From: Betaproteobacteria bacterium
Lineage (GTDB): Bacteria > Pseudomonadota > Gammaproteobacteria > Burkholderiales > UBA6910
Reading direction: 5' to 3'
NCBI GenBank assembly: GCA_016183615.1
Contig: JACPEG010000018.1
Location: forward strand, 1-40,707
DNA length: 40,707 nucleotides
Shown here: positions 20,510 through 29,391 of the stretch, piece by piece
Numbering within the stretch: the first letter of the stretch is position 1
Layout of the letters: every line of letters starts with the position of its first letter
Position numbers and translations under genes: made by a program
Notes under the pieces: model-generated
The model's input: only the letters and a program-made list of their open reading frames with translations
What the model was told of the DNA's origin: nothing
Databases searched by the model: none

Positions 20510-20917
20510 ATGACCATTTTCGAGTGGAGCAATGAGCTCAGCGTCGGGGTAAAGGAGATCGATGAGCAACACAAGCGGCTCATCGATTACATCAATGTCC
20601 TGCACGACGCGGTGGAGGCGGGGGAGAACAGGGAGAGCGTCGAGAAACTCCTGGACGATCTCATCAAGTACACCGAGTTTCACTTCTCCACCGAAGAGCG
20701 CATGATGTACCAGTACCTGTACGTGTCGCGCCTCGCCCACAAGGAAGGCCATGAGCACCTGCTGTTCCAGGTGCGCCAGCTGCAGCAGGACCTTCACAAG
20801 CAGACCACCCCCATCACCTGGGGTGTCCTGGATTTCCTCAAGGCGTGGCTGCTGGACCACATCCTCCACGCCGACAAGCTGATGGGGGAGTACCTCAACT
20901 CCCGGCGCGTGTTCTAG
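20510..20917 (+). CDS. Bacteriohemerythrin
   Basis: Single-domain di-iron oxygen-binding protein of 135 residues, the usual size. All seven iron ligands of the family can be assigned: His21, His58 and Glu62 (HFSTE), His77 and His81 (HKEGH), His117 and Asp122 (HILHAD). Likely binds oxygen reversibly in the cytoplasm, for delivery, storage or sensing. It stands alone with its own promoter. Residues and length make the assignment firm; the physiological role is inferred. Confidence 0.95.
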   Translation: MTIFEWSNELSVGVKEIDEQHKRLIDYINVLHDAVEAGENRESVEKLLDDLIKYTEFHFSTEERMMYQYLYVSRLAHKEGHEHLLFQVRQLQQDLHKQTTPITWGVLDFLKAWLLDHILHADKLMGEYLNSRRVF

Positions 20918-20918
20918 C

Positions 20919-20968
20919 AGCCTGTCGGACTTAGAGTCACCCATGCGCGATCCTAAGTCCGACAGGCT
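20919..20968. repeat. Perfect 16-base inverted repeat, family F
   Basis: AGCCTGTCGGACTTAG (20919-20934) and CTAAGTCCGACAGGCT (20953-20968) are perfect reverse complements with an 18-base loop. It starts one base after the hemerythrin stop and may stabilise or end that transcript. A second GC-rich hairpin (GGGGCCC...GGGCCC) follows at about 20978-20995. Confidence 0.8.
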
Positions 20969-21003
20969 CCCAGGCGCGGGGCCCCTTTCGGGCCCTGGCC
21001 GGT

Positions 21004-21132
21004 TCACTCTTTAACGAAAGCGATGACGATGTTGCCGGGTTCCCGCTGCACGTAGCGGACGGCGATCTTTCCCCCGTAGCGGTTGCGCAGCTGCTCCAGC
21101 AGGGGCAGGGGATCATGGTCATTGACGAAGCG
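21004..21132 (-). pseudogene. 3' remnant of a DUF2249 domain gene
   Basis: The last 41 codons before the stop at 21004, in segments FVNDHDPLPLLEQL, RNRYGGKIAVRYV and QREPGNIVIAFVKE, match the second half of DUF2249 domains, which are often found near hemerythrins and nitrogen-oxide genes. Upstream of residue Phe (about 21129) the reading frame stays open but turns into Pro/Arg-rich sequence antisense to another frame, with no sign of the expected first half of the domain and no ribosome site. I read this as a gene that has lost its 5' part. A real 82-residue protein starting at 21252 is less likely. Confidence 0.6.
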
Positions 21133-21149
21133 TCCGTCCGGCGCCGCCG

Positions 21150-21454
21150 GCAGCGGCGGCTTCAAGGGCATCGGGGGCCGCTTCGACCGCCGCAACCTGC
21201 TCACCTTTGGCGCCGGGCATCGCGGCGCGATGCGCGTCGAGCGGGCCGACACGGGGGAGGCGGTGGAGGTGGCTTATCGGCCCGAGATCGTTCCGGCGGC
21301 CCCGCGCCTGCGGGAACTGCTGCAGCGCACTGGGGCCGGTCCGCTGAACGAGGCGGAACAGCACGAATTCGGTCTGCTTTGGCAGGACCGGGTGAAACGC
21401 ATCCTGCTGGATTTTGCGGACCATCCGGAACTGGTGGCCGTTACGCCCGCCTAG
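21150..21454 (+). pseudogene. 3' remnant of an unrecognised gene
   Basis: The plus-strand frame ending at the TAG at 21454 codes for a protein-like C-terminal stretch, including AEQHEFGLLWQDRVKRILLD and the ending FADHPELVAVTPA. I do not recognise the family. The frame has no credible start: the only upstream start is a TTG at 21083 without a ribosome site, inside the DUF2249 remnant and antisense to it. It therefore appears to have lost its beginning at the same junction (about 21130-21160) as the DUF2249 gene. Confidence 0.45.
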
Positions 21455-21611
21455 CCGGGGGTCATCCGGAAACCGTTTCTCTCCGTTTTTGGGAACAGGG
21501 ACTGCCGGATTTTCACCGCCGGGAATGGTTTTCAATACCCTTGAAATTGTATGGATTTATAACTTATTGAAAGACTTTAATTTGGCTCTTGTGGCGTCCT
21601 TGACCGGGCAT

Positions 21612-21628
21612 TGGCACACAACTTGCGA
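21612..21628 (+). promoter_or_regulatory. Sigma-54 (-24/-12) promoter
   Basis: TTGGCAC-ACAAC-TTGCGA: TGGCAC at 21612-21617, five bases, TTGC at 21623-21626. This is a near-consensus RpoN promoter with the required GG to GC spacing. The start point would be near 21638, just before the 60-codon gene at 21649. The 60 bases upstream (21535-21595) are strongly AT-rich compared with the rest of the window, as expected of an activator or IHF region. Confidence 0.8.
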
Positions 21629-21648
21629 CAATAGAGGGTGAAAGATCT

Positions 21649-21831
21649 ATGAACGGCATGAATATGGAACGAGGCCAGGAAATCCTGCTTTGGAAGCAAT
21701 ACTACTGGCAGGCCATCAGCCGGGGCACCGAGCCCGGGGAAGCGGCCCAGTATGCGAGCCTGCAGCTGCACCAGGTGCGGCGCGCTACCGAGACGCGGCA
21801 TCCTGGCCGGCAGCCGCAGGCCGCGGCATGA
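21649..21831 (+). CDS. Small protein of unknown function behind a sigma-54 promoter
   Basis: 60 residues beginning MNGMNMERGQEILLWKQYYW, followed by a helical Gln/Ala/Arg-rich part (EAAQYASLQLHQVRRATE) and a short basic tail. No signal peptide, membrane helix or cysteine. It is enclosed in a compact unit: sigma-54 promoter at 21612 and a strong terminator at 21883. GAGGG lies 11 bases before the ATG, although it overlaps the predicted start point. I do not recognise it; the transcript of about 275 bases could also act as RNA. Confidence 0.6.
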   Translation: MNGMNMERGQEILLWKQYYWQAISRGTEPGEAAQYASLQLHQVRRATETRHPGRQPQAAA

Positions 21832-21882
21832 GGTAAGCACCCGATTCACGAATCTCCTCCACCATCCTTATGAGGTGGTTGA

Positions 21883-21914
21883 CGGCGCACCCTTCGCGGT
21901 GCGCTCTTTTTTTG
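21883..21914 (+). terminator. Strong Rho-independent terminator
   Basis: Stem GCGCACC (21885-21891) with GGTGCGC (21898-21904), a six-base loop, then TCTTTTTTT. It closes the small sigma-54 unit and faces the end of the convergent HerA-like gene. Confidence 0.88.
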
Positions 21915-21955
21915 TGGCTACCGGCAGTCGCTCTTTGGTCTCCTTCCGCGATTTT

Positions 21956-23461
21956 TCAGCGGCGGCGGCGACCGCCGAGGATGGACCCCAGCACTCCGCG
22001 CAGCACCTGGCGGCCGAGCTCGGAGCCGATGGACCGGGCCGCGCTCTTGACCATCGCTTCCACCACGGTCTGGCGCTGGCGCTCGCCCGATCTGGGCGTC
22101 CCCAGCACGCCGCCCAGCACCTCCCCCCAAACCGATTTTTCCCGGGGAGCTTCGCTCTTTGCCGCCGCCTCGGGCTTTCCGGCGTCGGCCTTTGCCTTGA
22201 GCTTTTCGTAGGCCGACTCCCGGTCCACCGTCTTTTCGTAGTGGCCGTAGAGCACGGACCCGCGCAGGATGCCCGCGCGCTCCTCGGCGCTGACCGGACC
22301 GATGCGGCTTCCCGGTGGTACCACGAAAGCGCGCTCCACCACGGCGGGCCGGCCCTTCTCGTCGAGCAGTGACACCAGCGCCTCGCCTACGGCCAGCTCG
22401 GTAATCGCGGCCTCAACATCGAGCTTCGGATTGGTCCGCAGCGTCGTGGCTGCACTCCTCACGGCCTTCTGGTCCCGCGGCGTGAAAGCGCGCAGCGCGT
22501 GCTGGATGCGATTGCCGAGCTGAGCCAGCACCGCATCCGGGATATCCAGGGGATTCTGGGTCACGAAATACACGCCCACGCCCTTGGAGCGGATCAGCCG
22601 CACCACCTGCTCGATCTTGTCCAGCAGCGCCTCGGGCGCATCGTCGAACAGCAGGTGCGCCTCGTCGAAAAAGAACACCAGCCGCGGCTTCTCCGGATCG
22701 CCCACCTCGGGCAGTCCCTCGAACAGTTCCGACAGCAGCCACAGCAGGAAGGTGGCGTAGACCCTGGAGGCGTTCATGAGGCTGTCGGCGGCGAGGATGC
22801 TCACTTGGCCGCGGCCCCGGTCGTCGGTCTGCATCAGGTCGTCAATATCGAGCGCCGGCTCGCCGAAGAGCCTGTCGGCACCCTGGCTCTCCAGGGTGAG
22901 GAGACCGCGCTGGATCGCCCCGATGCTGGCGGCCGAGATGTTGCCGTATTCCGTGGTGAAGCTCTTGGCGTTTTCGCCCACAAATTGGAGCAGCGCCCGC
23001 AGGTCCTTGAGATCCAGGAGCAGCAGCCCGTTGTCGTCGGCGATCTTGAACGAAAGGGTCAGCACGCCCTGCTGCGTCTCATTGAGACCCAGCATGCGGC
23101 CCAGCAGCAGGGGGCCCAGGTCGGAGATGGTGGCGCGCACCGGGTGGCCCTGCTCCCCGAACACGTCCCAGAAGGTGACCGGGCAGCCGGAGAAGGCAAA
23201 GTCCTCGAGCTTGAGCTTCTCTATCCGCTCCCTGACCTTGGGCTGCCCGCCGCCGGGCTGGCTGATGCCCGCGAGGTCGCCCTTCACGTCGGCGAGAAAC
23301 ACCGGCACGCCGATGCGCGAGAAGCCCTCGGCCAGGGACTGCAGGGTCACGGTCTTGCCGGTGCCGGTGGCCCCGGCGATGAGCCCATGCCGGTTGGCGA
23401 GTCCCGGCAGCAGGAAGAGATCCGTGGCGTCGTTTCTTGCGATGAGCAGCGCTGCGGGCAT
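21956..23461 (-). CDS. HerA-like helicase domain protein (DUF853, YjgR family)
   Basis: A 501-residue P-loop ATPase of the HerA/FtsK class. Walker A GATGTGKT (30-37), an [10 protein letters not shown] segment, and Walker [13 protein letters not shown]; later the motif [20 protein letters not shown] and the arginine-containing [11 protein letters not shown] charged linker (about 415-450) leads to a C-terminal Gly/Arg-rich end. The ATG at 23461 gives the normal start [10 protein letters not shown]; 84 upstream in-frame codons run antisense into the yebC promoter region and are not used. Divergent from yebC. Cellular role is not established. Confidence 0.9.
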   Translation of the reverse strand: MPAALLIARNDATDLFLLPGLANRHGLIAGATGTGKTVTLQSLAEGFSRIGVPVFLADVKGDLAGISQPGGGQPKVRERIEKLKLEDFAFSGCPVTFWDVFGEQGHPVRATISDLGPLLLGRMLGLNETQQGVLTLSFKIADDNGLLLLDLKDLRALLQFVGENAKSFTTEYGNISAASIGAIQRGLLTLESQGADRLFGEPALDIDDLMQTDDRGRGQVSILAADSLMNASRVYATFLLWLLSELFEGLPEVGDPEKPRLVFFFDEAHLLFDDAPEALLDKIEQVVRLIRSKGVGVYFVTQNPLDIPDAVLAQLGNRIQHALRAFTPRDQKAVRSAATTLRTNPKLDVEAAITELAVGEALVSLLDEKGRPAVVERAFVVPPGSRIGPVSAEERAGILRGSVLYGHYEKTVDRESAYEKLKAKADAGKPEAAAKSEAPREKSVWGEVLGGVLGTPRSGERQRQTVVEAMVKSAARSIGSELGRQVLRGVLGSILGGRRRR

Positions 23462-23549
23462 GGAAGCTCCGGAATCCAGGTGCGAAAGAGGGTTCCGAAA
23501 TGGTAACATTATGCGTTTAAAAACCGAATGTTGAATCTGGAACCCGTAT

Positions 23550-24281
23550 ATGGCAGGACATAGCAAGTGGGCCAACATCCAGCACCGCAAGGGGCGCCAG
23601 GATGCCAAGCGCGGAAAGATCTTTACGCGACTCATCAAGGAAATCACGATTGCGGCGCGCCTTGGCGGCGCCGACCCCGGCAGCAATCCGCGGCTGCGGC
23701 TGGCGATCGACAAGGCCTACGACAACAACATGCCCAAGGACAACGTGGAGCGCGCCATCAAGCGCGGCACCGGGGCGCTGGAAGGCGTGGATTACGAGGA
23801 GGTGCGCTACGAGGGCTACGGCATCGGCGGCGCGGCCGTGATGGTGGACTGCCTGACCGACAACAAGCACCGCACCGTGGCCGAGGTGCGCCACGCCTTT
23901 ACCAAGCACGGCGGCAACCTGGGCACCGACGGCTCGGTGGCGTTCCTGTTCAAGCATTGCGGCCAGCTGGTGCTGGCCCCGGGCAGCTCCGAGGACAAGG
24001 TGATGGAGGCGGCCCTGGAGGCGGGCGCCGAGGACGTGATCGCCAACGATGACGGCAGCATCGAGGTCATCACCGCGCCCAACGACTTTTCGGGGGTCAG
24101 GGCGGCGCTGGAGAAGGCGGGCCTCAAGCCGGAACTGGCGGAGATCACGATGAAGCCCACCACCGAAACCGAGCTTTTCGGAGAAGACGCAGGCAGGATG
24201 CAGAAGCTCCTCGACGCGCTGGAAAACATCGACGACGTGCAGGAGGTTTACAGCACCGCCGTCCTGCCGGACCACGGGTGA
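23550..24281 (+). CDS. yebC: YebC/PmpR family protein
   Basis: 243 residues. The N terminus [20 protein letters not shown] is diagnostic, and the three-domain TACO1/YebC fold covers the whole length. Described as a transcriptional regulator (the Escherichia coli homologue acts on ruvC-linked and other promoters) and, more recently, as a translation factor for proline-rich stretches. It stands directly before ruvC, the normal place. Confidence 0.96.
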   Translation: MAGHSKWANIQHRKGRQDAKRGKIFTRLIKEITIAARLGGADPGSNPRLRLAIDKAYDNNMPKDNVERAIKRGTGALEGVDYEEVRYEGYGIGGAAVMVDCLTDNKHRTVAEVRHAFTKHGGNLGTDGSVAFLFKHCGQLVLAPGSSEDKVMEAALEAGAEDVIANDDGSIEVITAPNDFSGVRAALEKAGLKPELAEITMKPTTETELFGEDAGRMQKLLDALENIDDVQEVYSTAVLPDHG

Positions 24282-24414
24282 GGAGCGCGGCGTGGGGCGC
24301 AAATCCCACCGGCTTCGCCAACTCCCGTTGTTAACCCGGGGAAGAGCGGCGGTCTCCCTGGCGAAGGGTGGCCGAGGGGATTCGGAGGCCGCGTCCGGCG
24401 ACACGCCGTCGGTG

Positions 24415-24933
24415 GTGCGGATTCTCGGCATCGATCCCGGCCTGCAGGTCACGGGCTTCGGCATCATCGACAAGCACGGCCAGAAGCTCGCCTACGTCAC
24501 CAGCGGCTGCATCAAAACGCGCGATGCCGGTCTCCCTGATCGGCTGAAATCCATTCTGGACAGCCTGTCCCGGGTGATCGCCGAGCACCGCCCGGCGCAG
24601 GTGGCGGTGGAGCAGGTCTTCGTCAACGTCAATCCCCGGTCCACGCTGATGCTGGGTCAGGCTCGCGGCGCGGCCATCTGCGCCGCGGTGACCCATGACC
24701 TCCCGGTTTCCGAATACACTGCCCTGCAGGTGAAGCAGGCGGTGGTGGGCAACGGCCACGCCCGCAAGGAGCAGGTGCAGGAGATGGTGAAACGGCTGCT
24801 GGCGCTCTCCGGCGATCCCAGTGCCGACGCGGCCGATGCACTCGCCTGCGCCATCTGTCATGCCCACGGCGGGCAGGGGCTGGGGAGGCTGGCGACCGCC
24901 GGCTACCGGGTGCGTCGCGGCCGGCTCGTTTGA
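24415..24933 (+). CDS. ruvC: Crossover junction endodeoxyribonuclease RuvC
   Basis: Resolves Holliday junctions with RuvAB. 172 residues from the GTG at 24415 (MRILGIDPG). The four catalytic acids are in place: Asp7, Glu66, Asp138 and Asp141. The open frame continues 41 codons upstream to 24292 with low-complexity sequence; the GTG chosen gives the family length of about 173. No strong ribosome site is visible, so coupling with yebC upstream is possible. Confidence 0.95.
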   Translation: MRILGIDPGLQVTGFGIIDKHGQKLAYVTSGCIKTRDAGLPDRLKSILDSLSRVIAEHRPAQVAVEQVFVNVNPRSTLMLGQARGAAICAAVTHDLPVSEYTALQVKQAVVGNGHARKEQVQEMVKRLLALSGDPSADAADALACAICHAHGGQGLGRLATAGYRVRRGRLV

Positions 24934-25008
24934 ACGAGGCCACGGCTACCGGTATAGTTTGCGCAGCGCTGCGCCCGCGACGAGACAGGCCATAACCACG
25001 GAGAACCC

Positions 25009-25956
25009 ATGCCGCCTGCCGAACCCACTCTGGCCGCGTTTCCCAACCCGTTTCTCCGCTACATCGCCGCCACCCGCCCGGCCTTCCTCACCGTCACTTT
25101 TTTCAGCTGTCTCGTCGGTCTCGCCAGCGCCTGGTATAGCGGCATCGAGCTGCGGCTCACGGCGGCATTCGTGACCGTGGCGTTCGCACTGGTGGCCCAC
25201 GCCGGAATCAATGTGCTGAACGATTACTACGACGCGCTGAACGGCACCGATGCGGCGAACGTGGAGCGCATTTTCCCTTACACCGGCGGCAGCCGCTTCA
25301 TCCAGAACGGCGTGCTTTCCGCCGGCGAGACCGCGGTATTCGGATTCTCCCTGGTGGCGCTGGTGATTGTCGCGGGCCTGTGGCTCACCTGGGTGTCGGC
25401 GCCGGGGCTCATCTGGATCGGGTCGGCGGGGCTTTCCATCGGCTGGGCCTATTCGGCGCCGCCGCTGAAACTCAATGCCCGCGGCGTGGGGGAGCTGTGC
25501 GTTGCCGCCGGCTTCAGCCTGATCGTCGCCGGCACCGATTTCGTGCAGCGCGGCGCATTCGCCGGCCTGCCGTGGGTCGCCGCGCTCTCCTACGGGTTGC
25601 TGGTCACCAACCTGCTCTACATCAACCAGTTCCCCGATCGCAGCGCCGACGAATCGGCGGGCAAGCGCCATTGGGTGGTGCGGATCGGGCCGGATCGGGC
25701 GCGCTGGGGCTATGCGGCCATCGGATTCGTGGCCTACGGCTGGCTGGTCGGCGCGGTGGCGGCCGGGCATTTGCCGGCCTATGCGCTTGCCGCGCTGCTG
25801 TCGGCGCCCATGACCTGGAAGGCCGCGAGCCATCTGCTGCGGCACGCCACGGAGCCGCGGGCACTGGCGCCCGCCATCCAGCTGACCATCGGCGCCGCCT
25901 CGGTCCACGGCCTGCTGCTTGCGGCGGGCCTGGTGGCGGCGAGAATCGCGGGTTAG
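25009..25956 (+). CDS. UbiA-family prenyltransferase (MenA-like)
   Basis: 315 residues with eight or nine predicted membrane helices. The first aspartate motif is [11 protein letters not shown] (71-81) and the second is in [14 protein letters not shown], both needed to bind Mg-prenyl diphosphate. The N(D)YYD-NGTD form is closer to 1,4-dihydroxy-2-naphthoate prenyltransferase (MenA) than to UbiA of ubiquinone synthesis. It lies between ruvC and ruvA, separated from ruvA by five bases, so it is probably co-transcribed with them. Whether it makes menaquinone or another lipid cannot be told without other men genes. Confidence 0.85.
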   Translation: MPPAEPTLAAFPNPFLRYIAATRPAFLTVTFFSCLVGLASAWYSGIELRLTAAFVTVAFALVAHAGINVLNDYYDALNGTDAANVERIFPYTGGSRFIQNGVLSAGETAVFGFSLVALVIVAGLWLTWVSAPGLIWIGSAGLSIGWAYSAPPLKLNARGVGELCVAAGFSLIVAGTDFVQRGAFAGLPWVAALSYGLLVTNLLYINQFPDRSADESAGKRHWVVRIGPDRARWGYAAIGFVAYGWLVGAVAAGHLPAYALAALLSAPMTWKAASHLLRHATEPRALAPAIQLTIGAASVHGLLLAAGLVAARIAG

Positions 25957-25961
25957 CGGCG

Positions 25962-26543
25962 ATGATCGGCAGAATCACCGGAACCCTGCTCGAGAAGCAC
26001 CCGCCCATGGTGCTGGTGGACGTGCAGGGCGTGGCCTACGAAGTCGACGTGCCCATGAGTACGTTTTACAACCTGCCGAAGACCGGGGAGCGGGTGACGC
26101 TGCACACCCACCTGGTAGTGCGGGAAGACGCCCACCTGCTGTTCGGCTTCGCCACCGATGGCGAGCGCCAGGCCTTCCGCCAGCTGCTGAAGATTTCCGG
26201 CGTCGGTGCGCGCACCGCGCTCGCGGTGCTCTCGGGCCTGAGCGTTGCCGACCTGCAGCAGGCGGTGGCGAGCCAGGATACCGGCCGGCTCACCAAGGTT
26301 CCCGGCATCGGCAAGAAGACCGCGGAGCGGCTTCTGCTCGAGTTGCGCGATAAACTGAGCGCTGCCGCAGCGGCCGCCTCGGGCGGGGCGCCGGCCGCGA
26401 GCGCGGGCGGGGACGTGCTCAATGCGCTGCTGGCGTTGGGCTATAATGAGCGCGAAGCGTCGTGGGCGATCAAGCAGCTCGATGCCTCGCTTCCCGTTGC
26501 CGACGGTATTCGCCAGGCGCTCAAGCTTCTTTCGAAGTCGTGA
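25962..26543 (+). CDS. ruvA: Holliday junction branch migration protein RuvA
   Basis: Tetramer that holds the four-way junction for RuvB. 193 residues: the OB-fold domain I (1-62) starting [15 protein letters not shown], the helix-hairpin-helix domain II with [17 protein letters not shown] and [19 protein letters not shown], an Ala-rich linker, and domain III (about 148-193) which binds RuvB. The stop codon is formed by the first bases of the family B repeat that follows. Confidence 0.97.
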   Translation: MIGRITGTLLEKHPPMVLVDVQGVAYEVDVPMSTFYNLPKTGERVTLHTHLVVREDAHLLFGFATDGERQAFRQLLKISGVGARTALAVLSGLSVADLQQAVASQDTGRLTKVPGIGKKTAERLLLELRDKLSAAAAAASGGAPAASAGGDVLNALLALGYNEREASWAIKQLDASLPVADGIRQALKLLSKS

Positions 26544-26649
26544 ACAGTAAACAGTGAACGGTGCACGGTAAACAGTGAAATACGGCCCGATACCGAGTGC
26601 TGACGCGGCTGGTGTTCACGGTTCACCGTTTACCGTTCACTGTTCACCG
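26540..26649. repeat. Dispersed inverted repeat, family B (copy 2)
   Basis: Left arm GTGAACAGTAAACAGTGAAC and on; right arm ends CCGTTTACCGTTCACTGTTC ACC. The arms are reverse complements with few changes, around about 45 bases. It covers the whole space from the ruvA stop codon to eight bases before the ruvB ATG. Confidence 0.85.
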
Positions 26650-26656
26650 ATTTCCC

Positions 26657-27700
26657 ATGATTGAAACCGACCGCCTGATTTCCCCGGCCCCGGCGACTGC
26701 CCAGGAAGAGGCATTCGAGCGGGCGCTACGGCCCAAGGGGCTCGACGAATATGTCGGGCAGGAGAAGATCCGGGGCCAGCTCTCCATTTTCATCGAGGCG
26801 GCGCGCAAGCGCTCGGAGGCGCTGGACCACGTGCTGCTGTTCGGGCCGCCGGGGCTCGGCAAGACCACGCTCGCCCACATCATCTCGCGGGAAATGGGAG
26901 TCAACCTGCGCCATACCTCCGGCCCCGTGCTGGAGCGTCCCGGGGATTTGGCCGCGCTGCTCACCAACCTGGAGCCGCGCGACGTGCTGTTCATCGACGA
27001 GATCCACCGCCTGAGCCCCATTGTCGAGGAAATCCTGTATCCGGCGCTGGAGGACTTCCAGATCGACATCATGATCGGTGAAGGCCCGGCGGCGCGCTCG
27101 GTGAAGCTCGACTTGCCGCCGTTCACCCTGGTGGGGGCCACCACGCGCGCCGGCATGCTCACCAATCCCCTGCGGGACCGCTTCGGCATCGTGGCGCGCC
27201 TGGAGTTCTACACGGCGGAGGAGCTCACCCGCATCGTCATTCGCTCGGCCCACCTCCTTAACGTCGACATCACGCCCGACGGTGCCCTCGAGATCGCGCG
27301 CCGTTCCCGCGGCACGCCGCGCATCGCCAACCGGCTGCTGCGGCGGGTGCGCGATTACGCCGAGGTGAAGGCCGAGGGGCGCGTCACCAAGGGGGTGGCG
27401 GACGCGGCCCTGGTCATGCTGGACGTGGATGCGGTGGGCCTCGACATCATGGACCGCAAACTCCTGCTCTGCGTCATGGAGAAGTTCTCCGGCGGTCCGG
27501 TCGGGCTCGACAACCTGGCGGCCGCCATCGGCGAGGAGCGCGACACCATCGAGGACGTGCTGGAGCCCTTCCTGATCCAGCAGGGCTACCTGAAGCGCAC
27601 GCCCCGCGGCCGCATGGCGACGGTCACCGCCTACCAGCACTTCGGGCTGACCCTTCCCAAGAGCGGATTGACCGGAGACCTGTGGGAGGGGGACGCGTGA
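26657..27700 (+). CDS. ruvB: Holliday junction DNA helicase RuvB
   Basis: AAA+ motor of branch migration. 347 residues. Walker [10 protein letters not shown] (63-71), Walker B with DEIH (114-117), sensor 1 GATTRAG and the arginine finger in RDRFG; the C-terminal winged helix ends with [15 protein letters not shown]. The ATG at 26657 gives the normal start. No ribosome site is visible because the repeat arm reaches to within eight bases of the ATG. Confidence 0.97.
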   Translation: MIETDRLISPAPATAQEEAFERALRPKGLDEYVGQEKIRGQLSIFIEAARKRSEALDHVLLFGPPGLGKTTLAHIISREMGVNLRHTSGPVLERPGDLAALLTNLEPRDVLFIDEIHRLSPIVEEILYPALEDFQIDIMIGEGPAARSVKLDLPPFTLVGATTRAGMLTNPLRDRFGIVARLEFYTAEELTRIVIRSAHLLNVDITPDGALEIARRSRGTPRIANRLLRRVRDYAEVKAEGRVTKGVADAALVMLDVDAVGLDIMDRKLLLCVMEKFSGGPVGLDNLAAAIGEERDTIEDVLEPFLIQQGYLKRTPRGRMATVTAYQHFGLTLPKSGLTGDLWEGDA

Positions 27701-27785
27701 GGCGCGAAACCTCGGACGCAATCGCGGCACCGCCCTTCGCGCCGGACTCGTCACCTTCCGCGTCTCACGACCCGCGAAAACGCCG

Positions 27786-28232
27786 ATGAAGCCGGCGGAG
27801 CACGTCGACCTGCACTGGGCACGGCATCACAACGGCTTCGGCGTCCCGGTCCGGGTCTATTACCAGGATACCGATGCCGGGGGCGTGGTCTACCACTCCA
27901 CCTACCTCAATTTCATGGAGCGTGCCCGCTACGAATGGCTGCGCCACATGGGTTTTGGCGCCCGCGAGCTGGCGGCGCGCCAGGTCATCTTCGTCATCCG
28001 CTCGCTGCAGGTGGAATACCTGAAACCGGCGCGGCTGGACGACCTGCTGCAGGTGACGGTGGCGGTGGCCGAAACCGGCCGCAGCCGCGTGGGGCTGGAG
28101 CAGCGGATATTGCGGGACCACGCGCTGCTGCTGAGGGCCCGGGTGGAAGCGGTCTGCGTCCATGGCGAGACCTTCCGGCCGATGTCCATTCCTGCGGACA
28201 TCCGCCACAGATTCCAGGCCACGGCCCGATGA
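27786..28232 (+). CDS. ybgC: Acyl-CoA thioesterase YbgC
   Basis: Hot-dog-fold thioesterase, first gene of the Tol-Pal operon. 148 residues. The catalytic aspartate lies in YYQDTDAGGVVYHSTYLNF (about 27-45). It ends 49 bases before tolQ. Residues 1-18 are a short extension before the family core at GVPVRVYYQDTD. Confidence 0.93.
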   Translation: MKPAEHVDLHWARHHNGFGVPVRVYYQDTDAGGVVYHSTYLNFMERARYEWLRHMGFGARELAARQVIFVIRSLQVEYLKPARLDDLLQVTVAVAETGRSRVGLEQRILRDHALLLRARVEAVCVHGETFRPMSIPADIRHRFQATAR

Positions 28233-28281
28233 CCGCCCGCGGCTTTCACGTCACGTTCCAAGCGTGGAGCAACCCACCGAC

Positions 28282-28968
28282 ATGAATCCCACCGTCTCCC
28301 AGGACCTGTCGTTCATCGGCATGCTCGCCAACGCCAGCGTGCTGGTGCAGCTGGTGATGGCGCTGCTTCTGGTGCTGTCATTTCTTTCCTGGTGGTACAT
28401 CTTCCTCAAGATGTTCTCCATCAAGCGTGCGGCCAGGCAGTCGGACCAGTTCGAGAAGGACTTCTGGAGCGGTTCCGACCTGAACGAGCTGTTCCAGGGC
28501 GCGGTGAACGCGCGCCACACCGCCGGCAGCCTGGAGCGCATTTTCGAAGCGGGGTTCCGGGAGTTTGCGAAGCTCAAGCGCCAGCCGGGGATGGACGTTC
28601 AGGCGGTCATGGACGGCACGCGCCGCGCCATGCGCGCCACCTACCAGCGGGAAGTGGATCAGCTGGAATCGCATCTGTCATTCCTGGCCACGGTGGGATC
28701 GGTCTCCCCCTACATCGGACTGTTCGGCACGGTGTGGGGAATCATGAATTCGTTCCGGGGGCTGTCGAACGTGGTGCAAGCCACCATTGCCCACGTGGCG
28801 CCGGGGATCGCCGAGGCGCTGATCGCCACCGCCATGGGTCTGTTCGCGGCGATCCCGGCGGTAATCGCCTACAACCGGTTCGCCTACGACATCAACCGGC
28901 TGGCGACCCGGTTCGACAGCTTCATGGAAGAGTTCAGCAACATCCTGCAGCGTCAGGTCAACCTGTGA
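28282..28968 (+). CDS. tolQ: Tol-Pal system proton channel protein TolQ
   Basis: With TolR it uses the proton gradient to energise TolA during outer-membrane constriction. 228 residues with three membrane helices (about 18-40, 133-155, 172-192) and the conserved VSPYIGLFGTVWGIMNSF and GIAEALIATAMGLFAAIPAV segments. The ATG at 28282 is the start; tolR overlaps its stop as GTGA. Confidence 0.96.
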   Translation: MNPTVSQDLSFIGMLANASVLVQLVMALLLVLSFLSWWYIFLKMFSIKRAARQSDQFEKDFWSGSDLNELFQGAVNARHTAGSLERIFEAGFREFAKLKRQPGMDVQAVMDGTRRAMRATYQREVDQLESHLSFLATVGSVSPYIGLFGTVWGIMNSFRGLSNVVQATIAHVAPGIAEALIATAMGLFAAIPAVIAYNRFAYDINRLATRFDSFMEEFSNILQRQVNL

Positions 28969-29390
28969 TCATCGAGCGCCGCACCAGCCGCCGCCTGATC
29001 AACAACATCAACGTCGTGCCCTACATCGACGTGATGCTGGTTCTCCTGGTGATTTTCATGATTACCGCGCCGCTGATCAATCCGGGGCAGATCGAGCTGC
29101 CCCAGATCGGAAAATCGCTGGCGCCGCCGGTGGCGCCCATGGAAGTGTCCATCCGCGCCAACGGTACGCTGACGCTGCGCGACCGGTCGGTCGACGGCAA
29201 GGAAGCCCAGGTCACGAAAACCGAGCTTATCCGCATCATCAAGCAGAAGCAGTCAGCCAGGCCCGATCAGGCGGTGGTGATCGCCGCCGACAGGAACGTG
29301 CGCTACGAGGAAGTCATGAACGTGCTGGACGTGCTGCAGCAGGAGCAGGTGCGCAAAGTGGGCCTCCTCGCCAAGCCGCGCACCAACTGA
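28965..29390 (+). CDS. tolR: Tol-Pal system protein TolR
   Basis: ExbD-like partner of TolQ. 141 residues starting at a GTG that overlaps the tolQ stop. One membrane helix (about 18-38) holds the proton-carrying Asp in NVVPYIDVMLVLLVIFMIT; the periplasmic domain follows. TolA begins one base after its stop. Confidence 0.95.
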   Translation: MIIERRTSRRLINNINVVPYIDVMLVLLVIFMITAPLINPGQIELPQIGKSLAPPVAPMEVSIRANGTLTLRDRSVDGKEAQVTKTELIRIIKQKQSARPDQAVVIAADRNVRYEEVMNVLDVLQQEQVRKVGLLAKPRTN

Positions 29391-29391
29391 A

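Noticed and set aside
21083..21252. TTG-started plus gene and 82-residue minus gene as two intact overlapping genes.
   Set aside because: Each N-terminal part is simply the antisense of the other's real coding end, neither has a ribosome site, and the DUF2249 domain lacks its first half.
21115..21570. A 151-codon plus-strand frame.
   Set aside because: Arg/Gly-rich shadow frame of the remnant at 21150-21454.
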